From Cyanosarcina radialis HA8281-LM2 (GTDB taxonomy: Bacteria > Cyanobacteriota > Cyanobacteriia > Cyanobacteriales > CCAP-1448): a stretch of 64,000 nt of DNA. The stretch spans positions 1-64,000 of the forward strand of contig JAHHHA010000028.1 in assembly GCA_019359615.1 (NCBI GenBank). The letters are read 5' to 3'. Made by a program: the position numbers and the translations under genes. Position 1 is the first letter of the stretch. Every line of letters starts with the position of its first letter. Shown one piece after another: positions 33,582 to 42,568 of the stretch. The notes beneath the pieces were generated by a model. It was not told where the DNA came from. It did no database searches and saw nothing but the letters and a program-made list of their open reading frames with translations.

Positions 33582-34964
33582 CTAGCCATGCTCGTGGTGA
33601 TAGTGTAGCCCAAAGTAGAGGTGAGCATGACGCAGCGATCTGTGGTGATGACGATGCCTATGAGGTTCGATCGCTAAAATACTGGGATGATGCTGGTGTT
33701 GGTGATGCTCGTCGTGAATATGTTGGTGTTCGTGCCAATAGCTCTCATGGAGATGCTCCCGTTCCTTCGGTGTCAGGAGCGTTTGCACCAGCACCAGTAG
33801 AACCAATCCGATCGAACTGCCGTAGAGAAAAGGTACTTCTGGTTGATGGCTGCCCAACCAGCCTGCTAACGGGTAAGAAAAGACCCACCAAAAATGGCTC
33901 CAGGCAAACTGCGCTCCATATACCCGTCCTTGAAATTCAGTCGGGGTGCGATCGGCAATTAACGTCTGAGCCGACACATTTACTAAGGTTTGTCCTGCCC
34001 CTGCTACTAACCACAGCACCAGCAGAACTGAAAGTCCGACATAACTGGCTGACAACAGCGCGATCGTAATTAGCGTTGCTCCCAATAATATAATGCTGGT
34101 ACGCGCCCAACGCTGTCCTAATGACCCGGAAGCCGCAGCCGCAACCGTCGCTCCAATGCCGAAGGCACCCATCACCCATCCGTACTGGACGCTGCCTAGT
34201 TCGAGCGTACCCCGAACGTAGCCCACCGTATTCACGAGAATTTGCGCTCCAGTTACAGAAGCCACCAGTTGCATGGCTAAAGCATACCGCAAGTAGCGAT
34301 CGGCAAACAGGCAAGTTGTACCCGATCGAATGTCTGGCCGCGTTCTACCTGACGAAAGGGATTTCTCGGTCGATCGTTCCACCCTCAATTGACCGGGCAG
34401 CGTGACAATCAGCATTGCCGCTACCAGAAACGTGAGGGCATCTAGAAAGAACACCTGCCTTGCACCCACAAAAGCCGCGATCGCGCCCGCCATTCCCGGT
34501 CCCAAAACCCCCAAAAGCTGAAAGGTGGCACTAGAAAGGGCGATCGCCTGGGGATAATCCTCCTGCCCTGTAACTAGGGGGATCGTCGCCTGATAGGTTG
34601 GCGTGAAAAAGGCATTGAAAATATTTAGGGCAAAAACGAGCGCATAAATCTGCCAGACTGCATTGACAAACGGGAGCAGGCCGACAATACCCATCCGCAC
34701 CAAGTGGGTGGTTGCGAGGATGGTTTTGCGATCGAGGCGATCGGCAAGTACCCCAGCCAATGGCGACAACAGCACGAAGGCTGTTACTCGTAAGGTCAAG
34801 GCTACCGACAGCACCACGGCTGAATCTTGGCCGGCCACCTCAAACGCCAGCAATGCCAACCCCAACCAAGTAAGCGCATCTCCCAACAAGTTCGTTGTTT
34901 GGGCAGCATATAAACGAGCAAAGATCGGATTGCGAAGACTATGAAACAGTTGGGATCTGGGCAT
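33582..34964 (-). CDS. nrsD: NrsD/NreB-like MFS nickel exporter with His-rich C-terminus
   Basis: A 460-residue major facilitator with 12 predicted helices. The start is set at 34964 (MPRSQLFHSLRNP), because the extension to 35021 would translate through the operator and because the broken copy at 3813 begins at the equivalent Met. The final 50 residues are strikingly His-rich (HEHQHIHDEHHQHQHH ... HRHRHHH ... HYHHEHG), as in NrsD of Synechocystis and NreB, where the tail binds nickel. GRTRPDIRSGTT marks the central loop. Ni export, perhaps Co, is expected. An InrS-like palindrome sits 27 bp upstream. Confidence 0.88.
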   Translation of the reverse strand: MPRSQLFHSLRNPIFARLYAAQTTNLLGDALTWLGLALLAFEVAGQDSAVVLSVALTLRVTAFVLLSPLAGVLADRLDRKTILATTHLVRMGIVGLLPFVNAVWQIYALVFALNIFNAFFTPTYQATIPLVTGQEDYPQAIALSSATFQLLGVLGPGMAGAIAAFVGARQVFFLDALTFLVAAMLIVTLPGQLRVERSTEKSLSSGRTRPDIRSGTTCLFADRYLRYALAMQLVASVTGAQILVNTVGYVRGTLELGSVQYGWVMGAFGIGATVAAAASGSLGQRWARTSIILLGATLITIALLSASYVGLSVLLVLWLVAGAGQTLVNVSAQTLIADRTPTEFQGRVYGAQFAWSHFWWVFSYPLAGWLGSHQPEVPFLYGSSIGLVLLVLVQTLLTPKEREHLHESYWHEHQHIHDEHHQHQHHPSILAIEPHRHRHHHRSLRHAHLYFGLHYHHEHG

Positions 34965-34990
34965 AGCTGGGGTTGCAGAGGATTTAATCG

Positions 34991-35009
34991 TATCCCCCCT
35001 GGGGGGATA
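34991..35009. promoter_or_regulatory. Perfect C6-T-G6 palindrome (InrS-like operator) of nrsD
   Basis: TATCCCCCC-T-GGGGGGATA, a perfect 9-1-9 inverted repeat 27 bp upstream of the nickel exporter. Its sister at 3841 has one mismatch. It fits CsoR/RcnR-family operators (G/C tracts with AT ends). Confidence 0.75.
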
Positions 35010-35114
35010 CAGTGTTTCCAAGCTAACAAGGAACTTAGCGTTGATTTATAGAGCGTTATATTTTGTAATAACTTGCCTTCTGTCTGTCAACTATCTTCCC
35101 TTACCCGCCAGGAA

Positions 35115-37040
35115 TCAACCTTTGAGTAATCGCAACCCGCTCAGCGTCACTACAACCGTAGAGCCTTCATGCCCCAAAACTCCAAATGGTAGTGTTATAT
35201 TGCCCGCGAAGTTGAAAATCAGCAAAATCACCACAAAACTAAGGGCAAACACAATATTTTGCTTGACAATGCCTTGAGCGCGACGACCTAGACGAATCGC
35301 GCCTTCTAATCGCTCTAGGCGATCGCCCATTAACACGATGTCTGCCGTTTCCAGTGCCACGTCACTACCTGCGGCTCCCATGGCAATTCCCACCGATGCC
35401 TGAGCTAAGGCGGGTGCATCGTTGATGCCATCCCCGACCATTGCCACCGTCTGGTACTGCTTCTGTAACTGTCGGATCGCATCGACTTTATCTTCTGGCA
35501 AAAGGTCTGCATAAATTCGATCGACTCCGACCTGTCGAGCAATGCTGCGGGCAGTGCGCGAGTTATCCCCGGTCAGCATGACAATCTGCTCGATTCCCAG
35601 CCGTTTCAAGCGGGCGATCGCTTGCGCCGCCGCAGGCCGAACGGTATCAGCAACGGCAATAATCCCTAGAACCTCTCCCCCATAGGCAACCCATACCACC
35701 GTTTTTCCTTCTGCTTCCCATTGCTGGCTTCGATCCGTCAAGGTTTTTGAAACAGATTCCGCTTGCGCCCGAACAAAAGCCGCTTTACCGACTACTGCTA
35801 TTTGACGATCGATTTCTCCAGTCATTCCCTGTCCGGCTTGCGCTTGACCGTTAACCGCTTCCACCCAGGTTAGGTTCTGTTGACGCGCAGCTTGGACAAT
35901 CGCCTCGCCGATGGGATGCTCCGATAAACTCTCTAATGCCGCAGCTACTTGTAACAATCGATCGGTAGATTTCTGCGTTGACATGACATCCACTACTTGC
36001 AGCTTACCCGTTGTCAGCGTTCCTGTTTTATCAAAGGCGATCGCTCTCACTTGCCCGATCCGTTCCAACTGCGCCCCATTTTTAAACAAAATTCCATGCC
36101 GCGCACCATTGGCAATCCCAGATAGCAAGGTAGGCATAATCGATGCCATCAACGCACAGGGCGATGCCACCACCAGAAAAATTAAGGCGCGATAAATCGT
36201 ATCTTCCCAATTCCAACCCAACAGAAAGGGGGGTAAGGTTCCCAGCAAGATCCCAGCAATTACAATCAGCCTCGCATAGCCGCGCTCAAATCGTTCGATA
36301 AACTGCTGAGAGGGGGGCGCTTCGGTTTGGGCTTGCTGGACGAGACGGATGACTCGCTGAATTAAGTTACTTTCGGGCGGCTGGTGAATTTCGAGCCGCA
36401 GCGCCCCATTGCCGTTAATCGTGCCTGCAAAGACTTCATCACCAATTGTCTTCTCAACCGGAATCGATTCTCCAGTAATCGAAGCCTGGTTCAGGGTACT
36501 AAACCCTTCCATCACCAAACCATCAGTCGGCACCAATTCCCCTGGTTTTACCAAGACTCGATCGCCAATCTTGAGCGCGGAAATCGGTACGATTTGTTCT
36601 TGTCCGTTCCGCATTACTCGCGCTGTATCGGTGGTTAAACTCATCAACCCCTGAATACTCCGCTCCGTTCTCTGCATGGCATATCCTTCCAGCGCACCAC
36701 TAATCGCAAAAATCAGGATTAAAACAGCACCATCCACCATTAGGTAATATTCTCGCCGCCATAGTCCCAGACTAGCGGCTCCCAATGCTGCCACAATCAT
36801 TAGCAAGTCTACATCGAGTTCTTTTTCTTGCCATAAAGTTGTCAAGCCTTCACGGGCGCTTTCAAACCCACCGATGACATAGGCAGCCGTCAGAATGAAG
36901 AGGGCGGCTCCAATCCAGCCGAGATTGAGGGCTTGCCAGCCCAGGAAAACCAGCACCGCACAAGCGATCGCCGCTACTGCATCTGGATGTTCCTTTAGGA
37001 GGTTGGGAAAGGGAAGGCGGGAAGGGGAAGCAGAAATCAT
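35115..37040 (-). CDS. coaT: Cobalt-type P1B-4 ATPase (CoaT-like, SPC motif)
   Basis: A 641-residue exporter without a Cys-type N-terminal domain. The metal-site motif is SPC at 293-295 (VVASPCALMASIMP), DKTGTLT begins near 337, and HEGSTVVV occurs near 624 in the last helix. SPC plus HEGS/T is diagnostic of P1B-4 ATPases, whose characterised members export Co2+ (CoaT) or Zn/Fe. Length is typical. Immediately upstream is a 20-bp inverted repeat with a TTGACA. The CoaR regulator, a MerR-precorrin isomerase fusion in Synechocystis, is not in this window. The gene adjoins nrsD, giving a Co/Ni pair. Confidence 0.9.
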   Translation of the reverse strand: MISASPSRLPFPNLLKEHPDAVAAIACAVLVFLGWQALNLGWIGAALFILTAAYVIGGFESAREGLTTLWQEKELDVDLLMIVAALGAASLGLWRREYYLMVDGAVLILIFAISGALEGYAMQRTERSIQGLMSLTTDTARVMRNGQEQIVPISALKIGDRVLVKPGELVPTDGLVMEGFSTLNQASITGESIPVEKTIGDEVFAGTINGNGALRLEIHQPPESNLIQRVIRLVQQAQTEAPPSQQFIERFERGYARLIVIAGILLGTLPPFLLGWNWEDTIYRALIFLVVASPCALMASIMPTLLSGIANGARHGILFKNGAQLERIGQVRAIAFDKTGTLTTGKLQVVDVMSTQKSTDRLLQVAAALESLSEHPIGEAIVQAARQQNLTWVEAVNGQAQAGQGMTGEIDRQIAVVGKAAFVRAQAESVSKTLTDRSQQWEAEGKTVVWVAYGGEVLGIIAVADTVRPAAAQAIARLKRLGIEQIVMLTGDNSRTARSIARQVGVDRIYADLLPEDKVDAIRQLQKQYQTVAMVGDGINDAPALAQASVGIAMGAAGSDVALETADIVLMGDRLERLEGAIRLGRRAQGIVKQNIVFALSFVVILLIFNFAGNITLPFGVLGHEGSTVVVTLSGLRLLKG

Positions 37041-37078
37041 GTTTGAAAATGCCTGAATCTATATGCTTCCACCTTAAA

Positions 37079-37098
37079 CATTGACATTAGTGTCAATG
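37079..37098 (-). promoter_or_regulatory. Inverted-repeat operator of coaT
   Basis: CATTGACA-TTAG-TGTCAATG, perfect 8-bp arms, 39 bp before the coaT start. On the minus strand it reads TTGACATTGACACTAATGTC; from memory this is close to the CoaR-responsive coaT promoter of Synechocystis. Confidence 0.6.
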
Positions 37099-37130
37099 TC
37101 AATGTTTTGAGTAAACTGAGAGGATGGTAA

Positions 37131-37535
37131 CTCGGAGCGGATGACTACCTAGTCAAACCCTTTAAGCTAGAAGAACTAGCAGCCCGGATTCGCGCCTTAT
37201 CTCGTCGCAGTGGAGATATCAAACAACCAATTATCAGTCACGGCCAGTTGCAACTCGATCCTGGTACTTGCATAGTGACTTATGCCGGACAGCCTTTAAC
37301 GCTCACGCCTAAAGAGTATCAGCTATTAGAATGCTTTTTAAGAAGTCCAGATCGGGTTTTTTCCCAGGAAGCCTTGCTCGATCGACTCTGGGAGCTAGAT
37401 CGGCTCTCAGGCAAGGAAACGATTAAAACCCACATCATGAACCTGCGACGCAAACTCCAAGCAGCAGGCTGTGCGGAAAATGCGATCGAAACGGTTTATG
37501 GAATTGGCTACCGCCTGCACGCTCCTTCTCTTTAG
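37131..37535 (+). pseudogene. 5'-truncated OmpR-family response regulator
   Basis: An open frame of 134 codons begins right after a TAA at 37128-37130 with LGADDYLVKPFKLEELAARIRAL, the last third of a receiver domain containing the conserved Lys (VKPF). The phospho-acceptor Asp and the first 90 or so residues are gone. The DNA-binding domain is complete: LTPKEYQLLECFLRSPDRVFSQEALLDRLW ... VYGIGYRLH. The break lies next to the coaT promoter, so a rearrangement removed the 5' end. An ATG at 37248 could start a 95-residue DNA-binding fragment. It is 5 bp upstream of the kinase. Confidence 0.75.
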
Positions 37536-37540
37536 CGCCC

Positions 37541-38800
37541 GTGTTTAAAGCCATTCGCGATCGACTGTTGCTGTCATATTTGTTGGTGTTGGCTTCAATC
37601 TTGAGTGTCTTTGCGATCGCCGTGCGGGTGGTCTTTACCCATGCCCTCAGCCAACAGGTGACTGAAAAGCTCGCGGCGCTGGGGCAGGGGGCGACCGCGA
37701 ATCTAGAGCTAGAGGACGGACAACTCAAATTTGAGCGCGATTTCCCTACCTCATCGTCGATCGATCGCGATCGAGCCTTGGAGTGGTTTGATGCCCAAGG
37801 CAGATCGATCGGCAAGCAGGGACGCTATACATTAACTCTCCCCTTGGCAGGCCAGAACGCAGTTCAGACCCAAGCAGGTACGCCTCGAATTCGTGGAGTA
37901 ACGGTGAGGGCGATCGACAGCGATAGCGGTCGCTTATTGGGCTACGTCAGAGCCAGCCAATCTCTAGATGAATTTGACGAAACCCTAAAGAAACTAGATT
38001 GGGGTCTAGGGGGTGGGATAACGATCGCTCTACTTTTAAGCGGAGTAGGTGGGGCAATTTTAACTCGTCAGGCCATGCAGCCGATAGAACAAAGCTTCGA
38101 TCGCTTGAAACAGTTCACGGCTGATGCTTCCCACGAGCTTCGCAGCCCTCTAATGGCAATTCAAGCGAATGTGGAGGTGGCGCTAGCCTATCCAGAAGGC
38201 ATCCGGTCGAAGGGCGATACGGAAAAGTTTGAGGCGATCGCCAGTGCTACCAGCCAGACGATCGGCTTGACTGAAGATTTATTATTTCTAGCTCGGACAG
38301 ACCATTTTCCCGATCGCGAGTGGCAAGTTCTCAACCTAGCAGATCTTTTAGATGACTTAGTACGGCTCTACCAACCGCAAGCTGAGAGAAAAAATATTTG
38401 CTTGCAAGCAAGTGGCAGTAGAGCTTTGTCCCTGTTAGGAGATGCCGATCGACTCAGGCGACTGTTCGCTAATTTGATAGCCAATGCCCTCCACTACACT
38501 TCATCGGGGGGACGAGTGGAGATCGATCGCCGTCTAGCTGGCAAACAGATTGTTGTCAGGATTGAGGATACAGGTATTGGGATGTCATCAGAGCAACTCG
38601 AACGGGTGTTCGATCGCTTTTGGCGGGCCGAGGAGTCTCGTTCTTACCAATCTGGCGGCTCTGGTTTGGGGCTGGCAATTGCCCTGGCGATCGCCCAAAA
38701 TCACCAAGGAACGATAACAGTTACCAGTCAAATCGGTGTAGGTAGTTGTTTTACCGTGCGTTTACCAGCCAGTAGTCAGGGTTCAGAAGTCAGGAGATGA
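37541..38800 (+). CDS. Sensor histidine kinase (RppB/NrsS/CopS-like)
   Basis: A 419-residue membrane kinase with a GTG start 5 bp after the response-regulator stop. TM1 is at about 8-28, a periplasmic sensor of about 125 residues follows, and TM2 is at about 153-175. The dimerisation box is FTADASHELRSPLMAIQANV with the phosphorylated His near 203; the ATPase domain has N (LIANALHY), G1 (IEDTGIGM), F (FDRFWR) and G2 (GGSGLGLAIA) boxes. The sensor contains no obvious metal cluster. Relatives control nickel, copper or redox responses in cyanobacteria. Its cognate regulator here is truncated, so it must work with another or be idle. Confidence 0.88.
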   Translation: MFKAIRDRLLLSYLLVLASILSVFAIAVRVVFTHALSQQVTEKLAALGQGATANLELEDGQLKFERDFPTSSSIDRDRALEWFDAQGRSIGKQGRYTLTLPLAGQNAVQTQAGTPRIRGVTVRAIDSDSGRLLGYVRASQSLDEFDETLKKLDWGLGGGITIALLLSGVGGAILTRQAMQPIEQSFDRLKQFTADASHELRSPLMAIQANVEVALAYPEGIRSKGDTEKFEAIASATSQTIGLTEDLLFLARTDHFPDREWQVLNLADLLDDLVRLYQPQAERKNICLQASGSRALSLLGDADRLRRLFANLIANALHYTSSGGRVEIDRRLAGKQIVVRIEDTGIGMSSEQLERVFDRFWRAEESRSYQSGGSGLGLAIALAIAQNHQGTITVTSQIGVGSCFTVRLPASSQGSEVRR

Positions 38801-39492
38801 GGAAAGTTATGATTCGCAAAATTTCGGCTTTTTGGTTGGAACGCATTCATCCCCGCTTGGCTCCTCTAATTGCCACCATTGGCACGGTTGGACTTGCTAT
38901 TTGCCTGTTAATTATCTTGGGATTAGCTTGGCTGTTTCAAGAAGTCCTAGAGCGAGAAGCTTTTGCCTTTGATACGTCTTGGTTGTTATGGCTGCACCAG
39001 TTTGCTAATCCCAGCCTCGATATTGTCATGCTGACAATAACTCGCTTAGGCAATCCCGAAGTAGTAGTTATCGTTGTCATCGCTACCTTAGTAATACTCT
39101 GGCGGCGCTATCGGCAAGAAGCCAAAATATTTGCGATCGCTTGCTTAGGAGCATTGATTCTCAATACCGAATTGAAGTTAGTTTTTGAGAAAATTCGTCC
39201 TCAACTTTGGACTGCTCCGATCTCGGAAAGATCTTACAGCTTTCCTAGCGGTCACGCTCTAGGATCTTTGGTATTGTACGGTTTTATCGCTTACTTGCTA
39301 GCAACTAACTATTCTCAATTTTCCTATCTAATTTATAGTTTGGCAGGAATTTTAATTGCCGCGATCGGACTGAGTAGATTGTATTTAGGAGTTCACTGGC
39401 CGACCGATATCATTGCTGGTTATGGAGTAGGGTTTCTTTGGCTGATATTTTGTATTACCATGCTGGAATTGCAAAAAATGAGACGAGTTTAG
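38797..39492 (+). CDS. PAP2-family membrane phosphatase
   Basis: A 231-residue integral membrane protein of the PAP2 superfamily. The three catalytic blocks are present: KLVFEKIRPQ (K-x6-RP, near 127-135), YSFPSGHALGS (PSGH, near 149-157) and RLYLGVHWPTDIIAG (SR-x5-H-x3-D, near 196-208). It probably dephosphorylates undecaprenyl or phosphatidylglycerol phosphates on the outer face of the inner membrane. It overlaps the kinase gene by 4 bp, so it is the third gene of the two-component operon; a second start at MIRKISAF (38809) is possible. Confidence 0.88.
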   Translation: MRKVMIRKISAFWLERIHPRLAPLIATIGTVGLAICLLIILGLAWLFQEVLEREAFAFDTSWLLWLHQFANPSLDIVMLTITRLGNPEVVVIVVIATLVILWRRYRQEAKIFAIACLGALILNTELKLVFEKIRPQLWTAPISERSYSFPSGHALGSLVLYGFIAYLLATNYSQFSYLIYSLAGILIAAIGLSRLYLGVHWPTDIIAGYGVGFLWLIFCITMLELQKMRRV

Positions 39493-39654
39493 ATCGAACG
39501 ATGGTTCTCAAGAGAATTCCTAGAAATTGATGCGATCGATCTTTTTAGTTGCCTTGGCAATGGCATCGGCTCCAAACCGCCGTAAAAAAACGAATAACGA
39601 ATTCGGTACGAGGAGGATTTTAGAATAACAAATAGAACCAGAAAACGTAGAGAT

Positions 39655-40173
39655 ATGAATCGAAAAAGACCCCTGCGGGCACGAGTTAGCCCAGAAGAGT
39701 ACGAACTTCTCCAGCGTTTGCGAGAGCGCAAACCCGCTCAAAATCCCCCAAAACCATCTTTATCCCTTGGCGATCGCGTTGCCGATCTGGTGGCTGCGGT
39801 CATGGGTTCGTGGCGTTTTATCATTATTCAAAGCGTTGTCTTAGCTCTTTGGGTCGTTCTCAACGCGATCGCCTTCGTCCGGCATTGGGACCCGTATCCT
39901 TTTATTTTACTGAATTTAATGTTATCGTTTCAGGCTGCTTATGCTGCTCCCATCATCATGATGAGTCAGAACCGCCAAGCTGCCATTGACAGGGCAGATG
40001 CCAAACACGACTATGAAGTCAATCAAAAAGCGGAACTAGAAATTGAATTATTGCAGGACAAGCTAAATTTACTTAGAGAAGAAGAAATATTTGAACTCAA
40101 GATGTTACTGGTGGAGCAGCGGCAACAAATCCAGCGACTGGAAGCACTCCTGATGGAGCGTTTGTCCGACTAA
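39655..40173 (+). CDS. DUF1003 membrane protein
   Basis: A 172-residue DUF1003 protein: an N-terminal charged part, GDRVADLVAAVMGSWRFIIIQSVVLALWVVLN (first helix at about 58-78), HWDPYPFILLNLMLSFQAAYAAPIIMMSQNR (second helix, highly conserved in the family) and a C-terminal coiled coil (about 125-170). The family function is unknown. It stands alone on the plus strand, with a GGAGG ribosome site about 45 bp upstream but none close to the ATG, so the start is uncertain. Confidence 0.85.
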   Translation: MNRKRPLRARVSPEEYELLQRLRERKPAQNPPKPSLSLGDRVADLVAAVMGSWRFIIIQSVVLALWVVLNAIAFVRHWDPYPFILLNLMLSFQAAYAAPIIMMSQNRQAAIDRADAKHDYEVNQKAELEIELLQDKLNLLREEEIFELKMLLVEQRQQIQRLEALLMERLSD

Positions 40174-40206
40174 GCATTAGTCATCGATCCAGGCTCATAA
40201 AAATGC

Positions 40207-40662
40207 TTAAGGTCGCTTTATCACCTTGAAAAAACGATCGATTAAATACCACAAGACAGCCAAGTTAATTAAGAAAATAAGTAACTTAAGAATGGAGATG
40301 CCGCGAACTAATTCTAGAACTTCAAAGGGAATGCTGATACCAACTACCGCGATAACTAAGATTTCTGCCCAGATCTTCTTGTACCATAAACCTACGGCTT
40401 CAACAGTTGTTATTACAGCATATAGTGCAGCAGCTAATCCACTAAATTCAAGCGTTTTTGGACTGAGATTGAGAATTTTATCTAAGAGCCAATCGATTAC
40501 TAAATGCTTGCTCTCTAAAACATAAGACTCTGAGAAATACTTAAGACTTTGATGATTCTTTAAGTCCAGTAATAGAGCGATCGCCGTCACTGCCATCAAG
40601 GAAGCAACAAAAGATTTATAGACGACGATCGCTACTAGAGCAACTGGACGTTTCCTCCTCAA
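40207..40662 (-). CDS. DUF2127-family membrane protein
   Basis: A 151-residue protein with four hydrophobic helices. The opening RPVALVAIVVYKSFVASLMAVTAIALLL and central VEAVGLWYKKIWAEILVIAVVGISIPFEVLELVRG are characteristic of DUF2127. The role is unknown. It faces the DUF1003 gene tail to tail with 33 bp between. Confidence 0.8.
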   Translation of the reverse strand: MRRKRPVALVAIVVYKSFVASLMAVTAIALLLDLKNHQSLKYFSESYVLESKHLVIDWLLDKILNLSPKTLEFSGLAAALYAVITTVEAVGLWYKKIWAEILVIAVVGISIPFEVLELVRGISILKLLIFLINLAVLWYLIDRFFKVIKRP

Positions 40663-40744
40663 TATTCCCCCTCTCTTTGGTTTTTACTCGTGTTCGATCT
40701 CAAAACCTCATAGAGTCATCATTACCTCGATCTCAACACGGTGG

Positions 40745-41041
40745 TTATTCAATTCTCTCTAATCGTCTTCTAGAATGACGACGCATTTGCAGCCACATCG
40801 AAATTCCGGTAGCAACTAACGCGAGTAAGCCCAGAGCGTTGAGAAAGGGATAGATCGCTTCTAGCTTAAGAATGCCAAAGTTCCCCTTGTGGATCTCCAA
40901 TAACCACTTTGCTTCATTTCCTGAAAGATCTGTAATTTGGTAAATCGAACCTGTAAACGCTGCGAGCAATAGTGGCAGCGTCATGATGGGCGCGATCGCC
41001 CGATGAAGTTGACGTAATTGAGAAGATTTACGGCTGGTCAT
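40745..41041 (-). CDS. Small PepSY-TM-like membrane protein
   Basis: A 98-residue protein with two membrane helices (about 14-34 and 63-83) and a connecting loop with GNEAKWLLEIHKGNFG. LHRAIAPIMTLPLLLAAFTGSIYQ is the pattern of the first helix in PepSY-associated TM proteins. Such proteins are linked to ferric or copper reduction, but this one is short and has only one His in the helix. It overlaps the decayed COG4705 gene by 14 bp. Confidence 0.7.
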   Translation of the reverse strand: MTSRKSSQLRQLHRAIAPIMTLPLLLAAFTGSIYQITDLSGNEAKWLLEIHKGNFGILKLEAIYPFLNALGLLALVATGISMWLQMRRHSRRRLERIE

Positions 41042-41383
41042 ATAAATTTTTCTTCTTTCGAGTAGAAAAGACTAGGACGACTACCAGCAGGATAAAAGCG
41101 ATCGCCGAAGCTAAGTCTCTTGGTAGCGATAGACCGCCACTGTTGACTGGCTTGGTGAGAAAATCTCCGAAGGTAGCTCCGAAGGGTCGCGTGAAGATGA
41201 AGGCCAGCCAGAATAACAAGACATCGTTCAGCTTGGTGAGGTAGTGAAGAGCGATACGGCAAAGCCTATGTAATATCCCAGGTTGAGAGTCATCGAGATG
41301 AAGTCACCAGCCGTCTCGCCGAGCGTTGTGGCGACGATCTTCAAGATCCAGAAGTAAATTGTAATTTTTGCAACTTTGTTCAT
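41028..41383 (-). pseudogene. COG4705-type membrane protein with internal deletion and frameshift
   Basis: The N-terminal 50 codons from the ATG at 41383 read MNKVAKITIYFWILKIVATT, then GETAGDFISMTLNLGYYIGF, and stop at TTSPS. In the next frame the C-terminal end continues (YLTKLNDVLLFWLAFIFTRPFGATFGDFLTKP...). Both ends match the family of about 230-250 residue proteins, so about 130 codons are missing and the junction near 41240 is out of frame. No functional product is expected. Confidence 0.75.
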
Positions 41384-41640
41384 TTAATTTTTACCAGCAA
41401 AATAGTAACTCATTGCCGGACTTCGCAAGTTACAAAGATTTCGCAAGCCCAACGGTAACTCCAAGGATGTTGGAGTTTGTTGGGAGTTTAATTGGGCAAT
41501 CATATTCTGAGAAATCTGAAGCTGACTGCGAAGCTGCTTGGCAGCATCATCCCTCGTGATTAGGGGATGTTGGCAGACAAGGGAATATTTCTATTTCCCT
41601 CTATCCGTAACTTGTCGAGTCCTAAGCAAACATCAAAATA

Positions 41641-41695
41641 GCTCCCCAGCCAAAGCGGATCGACAAGTTACTGGGGAGCCTCGCGAAGGTGAGGC
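41641..41695 (-). terminator. Paired hairpins after the PepSY gene
   Basis: On the minus strand GCCTC-accttcgc-GAGGC is followed by CTGGGGAGC-loop-GCTCCCCAG arms (41641-41649 with 41671-41679) and then TATTTTG. They lie 16 bp after the PepSY stop. They are terminator-like, although the T-tract is short. Confidence 0.5.
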
Positions 41696-41710
41696 TATTA
41701 GCCTGATATA

Positions 41711-42256
41711 TTAGCCATCGTCATTGGTTTCGCCGTCGCCGTCACCGCCAGAGGGTTCGGCCACTTGAATGCTGCTGCGGGGGCGGGAAGCCTCGTTCTT
41801 TTCGTCGTCGCCATTGAGAGCCTCGGTGTAGAGAACGCGACCGTTGCCTGCATCTACTTTGACTTCTTGCTCTCCGATGACAACGGCATAGACTAAGTTA
41901 CCGTCCTCATTTTCCAACTTCACACTGCTAGCTCGACCTCCTTTAGCAGCTTCAGCAGCTTGCTGGGCTTGCTGGGGCGTAATTTTAGCTAAAGTTCGTA
42001 GTTTGGCAGATTCTTGTCGTTCTTCAGCATCGTCGTTGGTTTCGCGATCGCGATCGTTGGCTTGGATAATTTGATGATTGACGCGAAGCATACGAGCAAT
42101 TAGACGATCGGTGCCATACTCAGGCACGTTGGCGCTAGCCTGTGCGGTAGCACGTATCGCTTGGGGTTGAGCGGCACGAACGACAGACACCGCCCCAGCT
42201 AATACCATGGTTCCAATCAACGTACCAACGATAAGCGATTTTGTTGAGGTTATCAT
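41711..42256 (-). CDS. Secreted PepSY-domain protein
   Basis: A 181-residue exported protein. The signal peptide covers about 1-29 (VVRAAQ), followed by a charged spacer and a PepSY domain at about 88-145 (AKITPQQAQQAAEAA ... VKLENEDGNLVYAVVIGEQEVKVDAGNGRVLYTE). The tail is Asp/Glu/Gly-rich and may bind cations. Such proteins often accompany two-component and metal systems. A CopR-like box lies 150 bp upstream in the forward orientation for this gene, so copper control is possible. Confidence 0.82.
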   Translation of the reverse strand: MITSTKSLIVGTLIGTMVLAGAVSVVRAAQPQAIRATAQASANVPEYGTDRLIARMLRVNHQIIQANDRDRETNDDAEERQESAKLRTLAKITPQQAQQAAEAAKGGRASSVKLENEDGNLVYAVVIGEQEVKVDAGNGRVLYTEALNGDDEKNEASRPRSSIQVAEPSGGDGDGETNDDG

Positions 42257-42405
42257 TAGGTGAAATCTCCAGGCAATTTAGATTTACAAGTTCACTCTAA
42301 ACAACCAAAGTCAAGAATCTGTAAAGATCGGGGCTTGTGCAAAACTTCTAAATGTAGCGCCTTGCTTTAATTAAAATAATGAGAATTTAGTAATATCGCA
42401 TAAAC

Positions 42406-42423
42406 ATGAAATCAAGATGAAAT
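42406..42423 (-). promoter_or_regulatory. CopR-like direct repeat between the PepSY and Csp genes
   Basis: On the minus strand ATTTCAT-CTTGA-TTTCAT, identical to the box at 14935. Orientation points to the PepSY gene, yet it may serve both divergent genes. Confidence 0.6.
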
Positions 42424-42568
42424 TCAGCTATCCGACAGCAGGATATTGTTGAATTTTTTTCTGCTTCAAAAGTGAGATGCACTTTCTCAAACAACTTTCT
42501 AAGTTGAATTCTAGAGAAGCAAATCTACGGCTTCTTCTAGAACTTACAACTTTAAGGAGTTTAATCGT

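Noticed and set aside
34965-35021. N-terminal extension of NrsD
   Set aside because: The extra residues are translated from the operator palindrome and are absent from the duplicate copy.
41038-41262. 74-residue minus-strand frame beside the PepSY-TM gene
   Set aside because: It is an out-of-frame reading of the decayed COG4705 gene.
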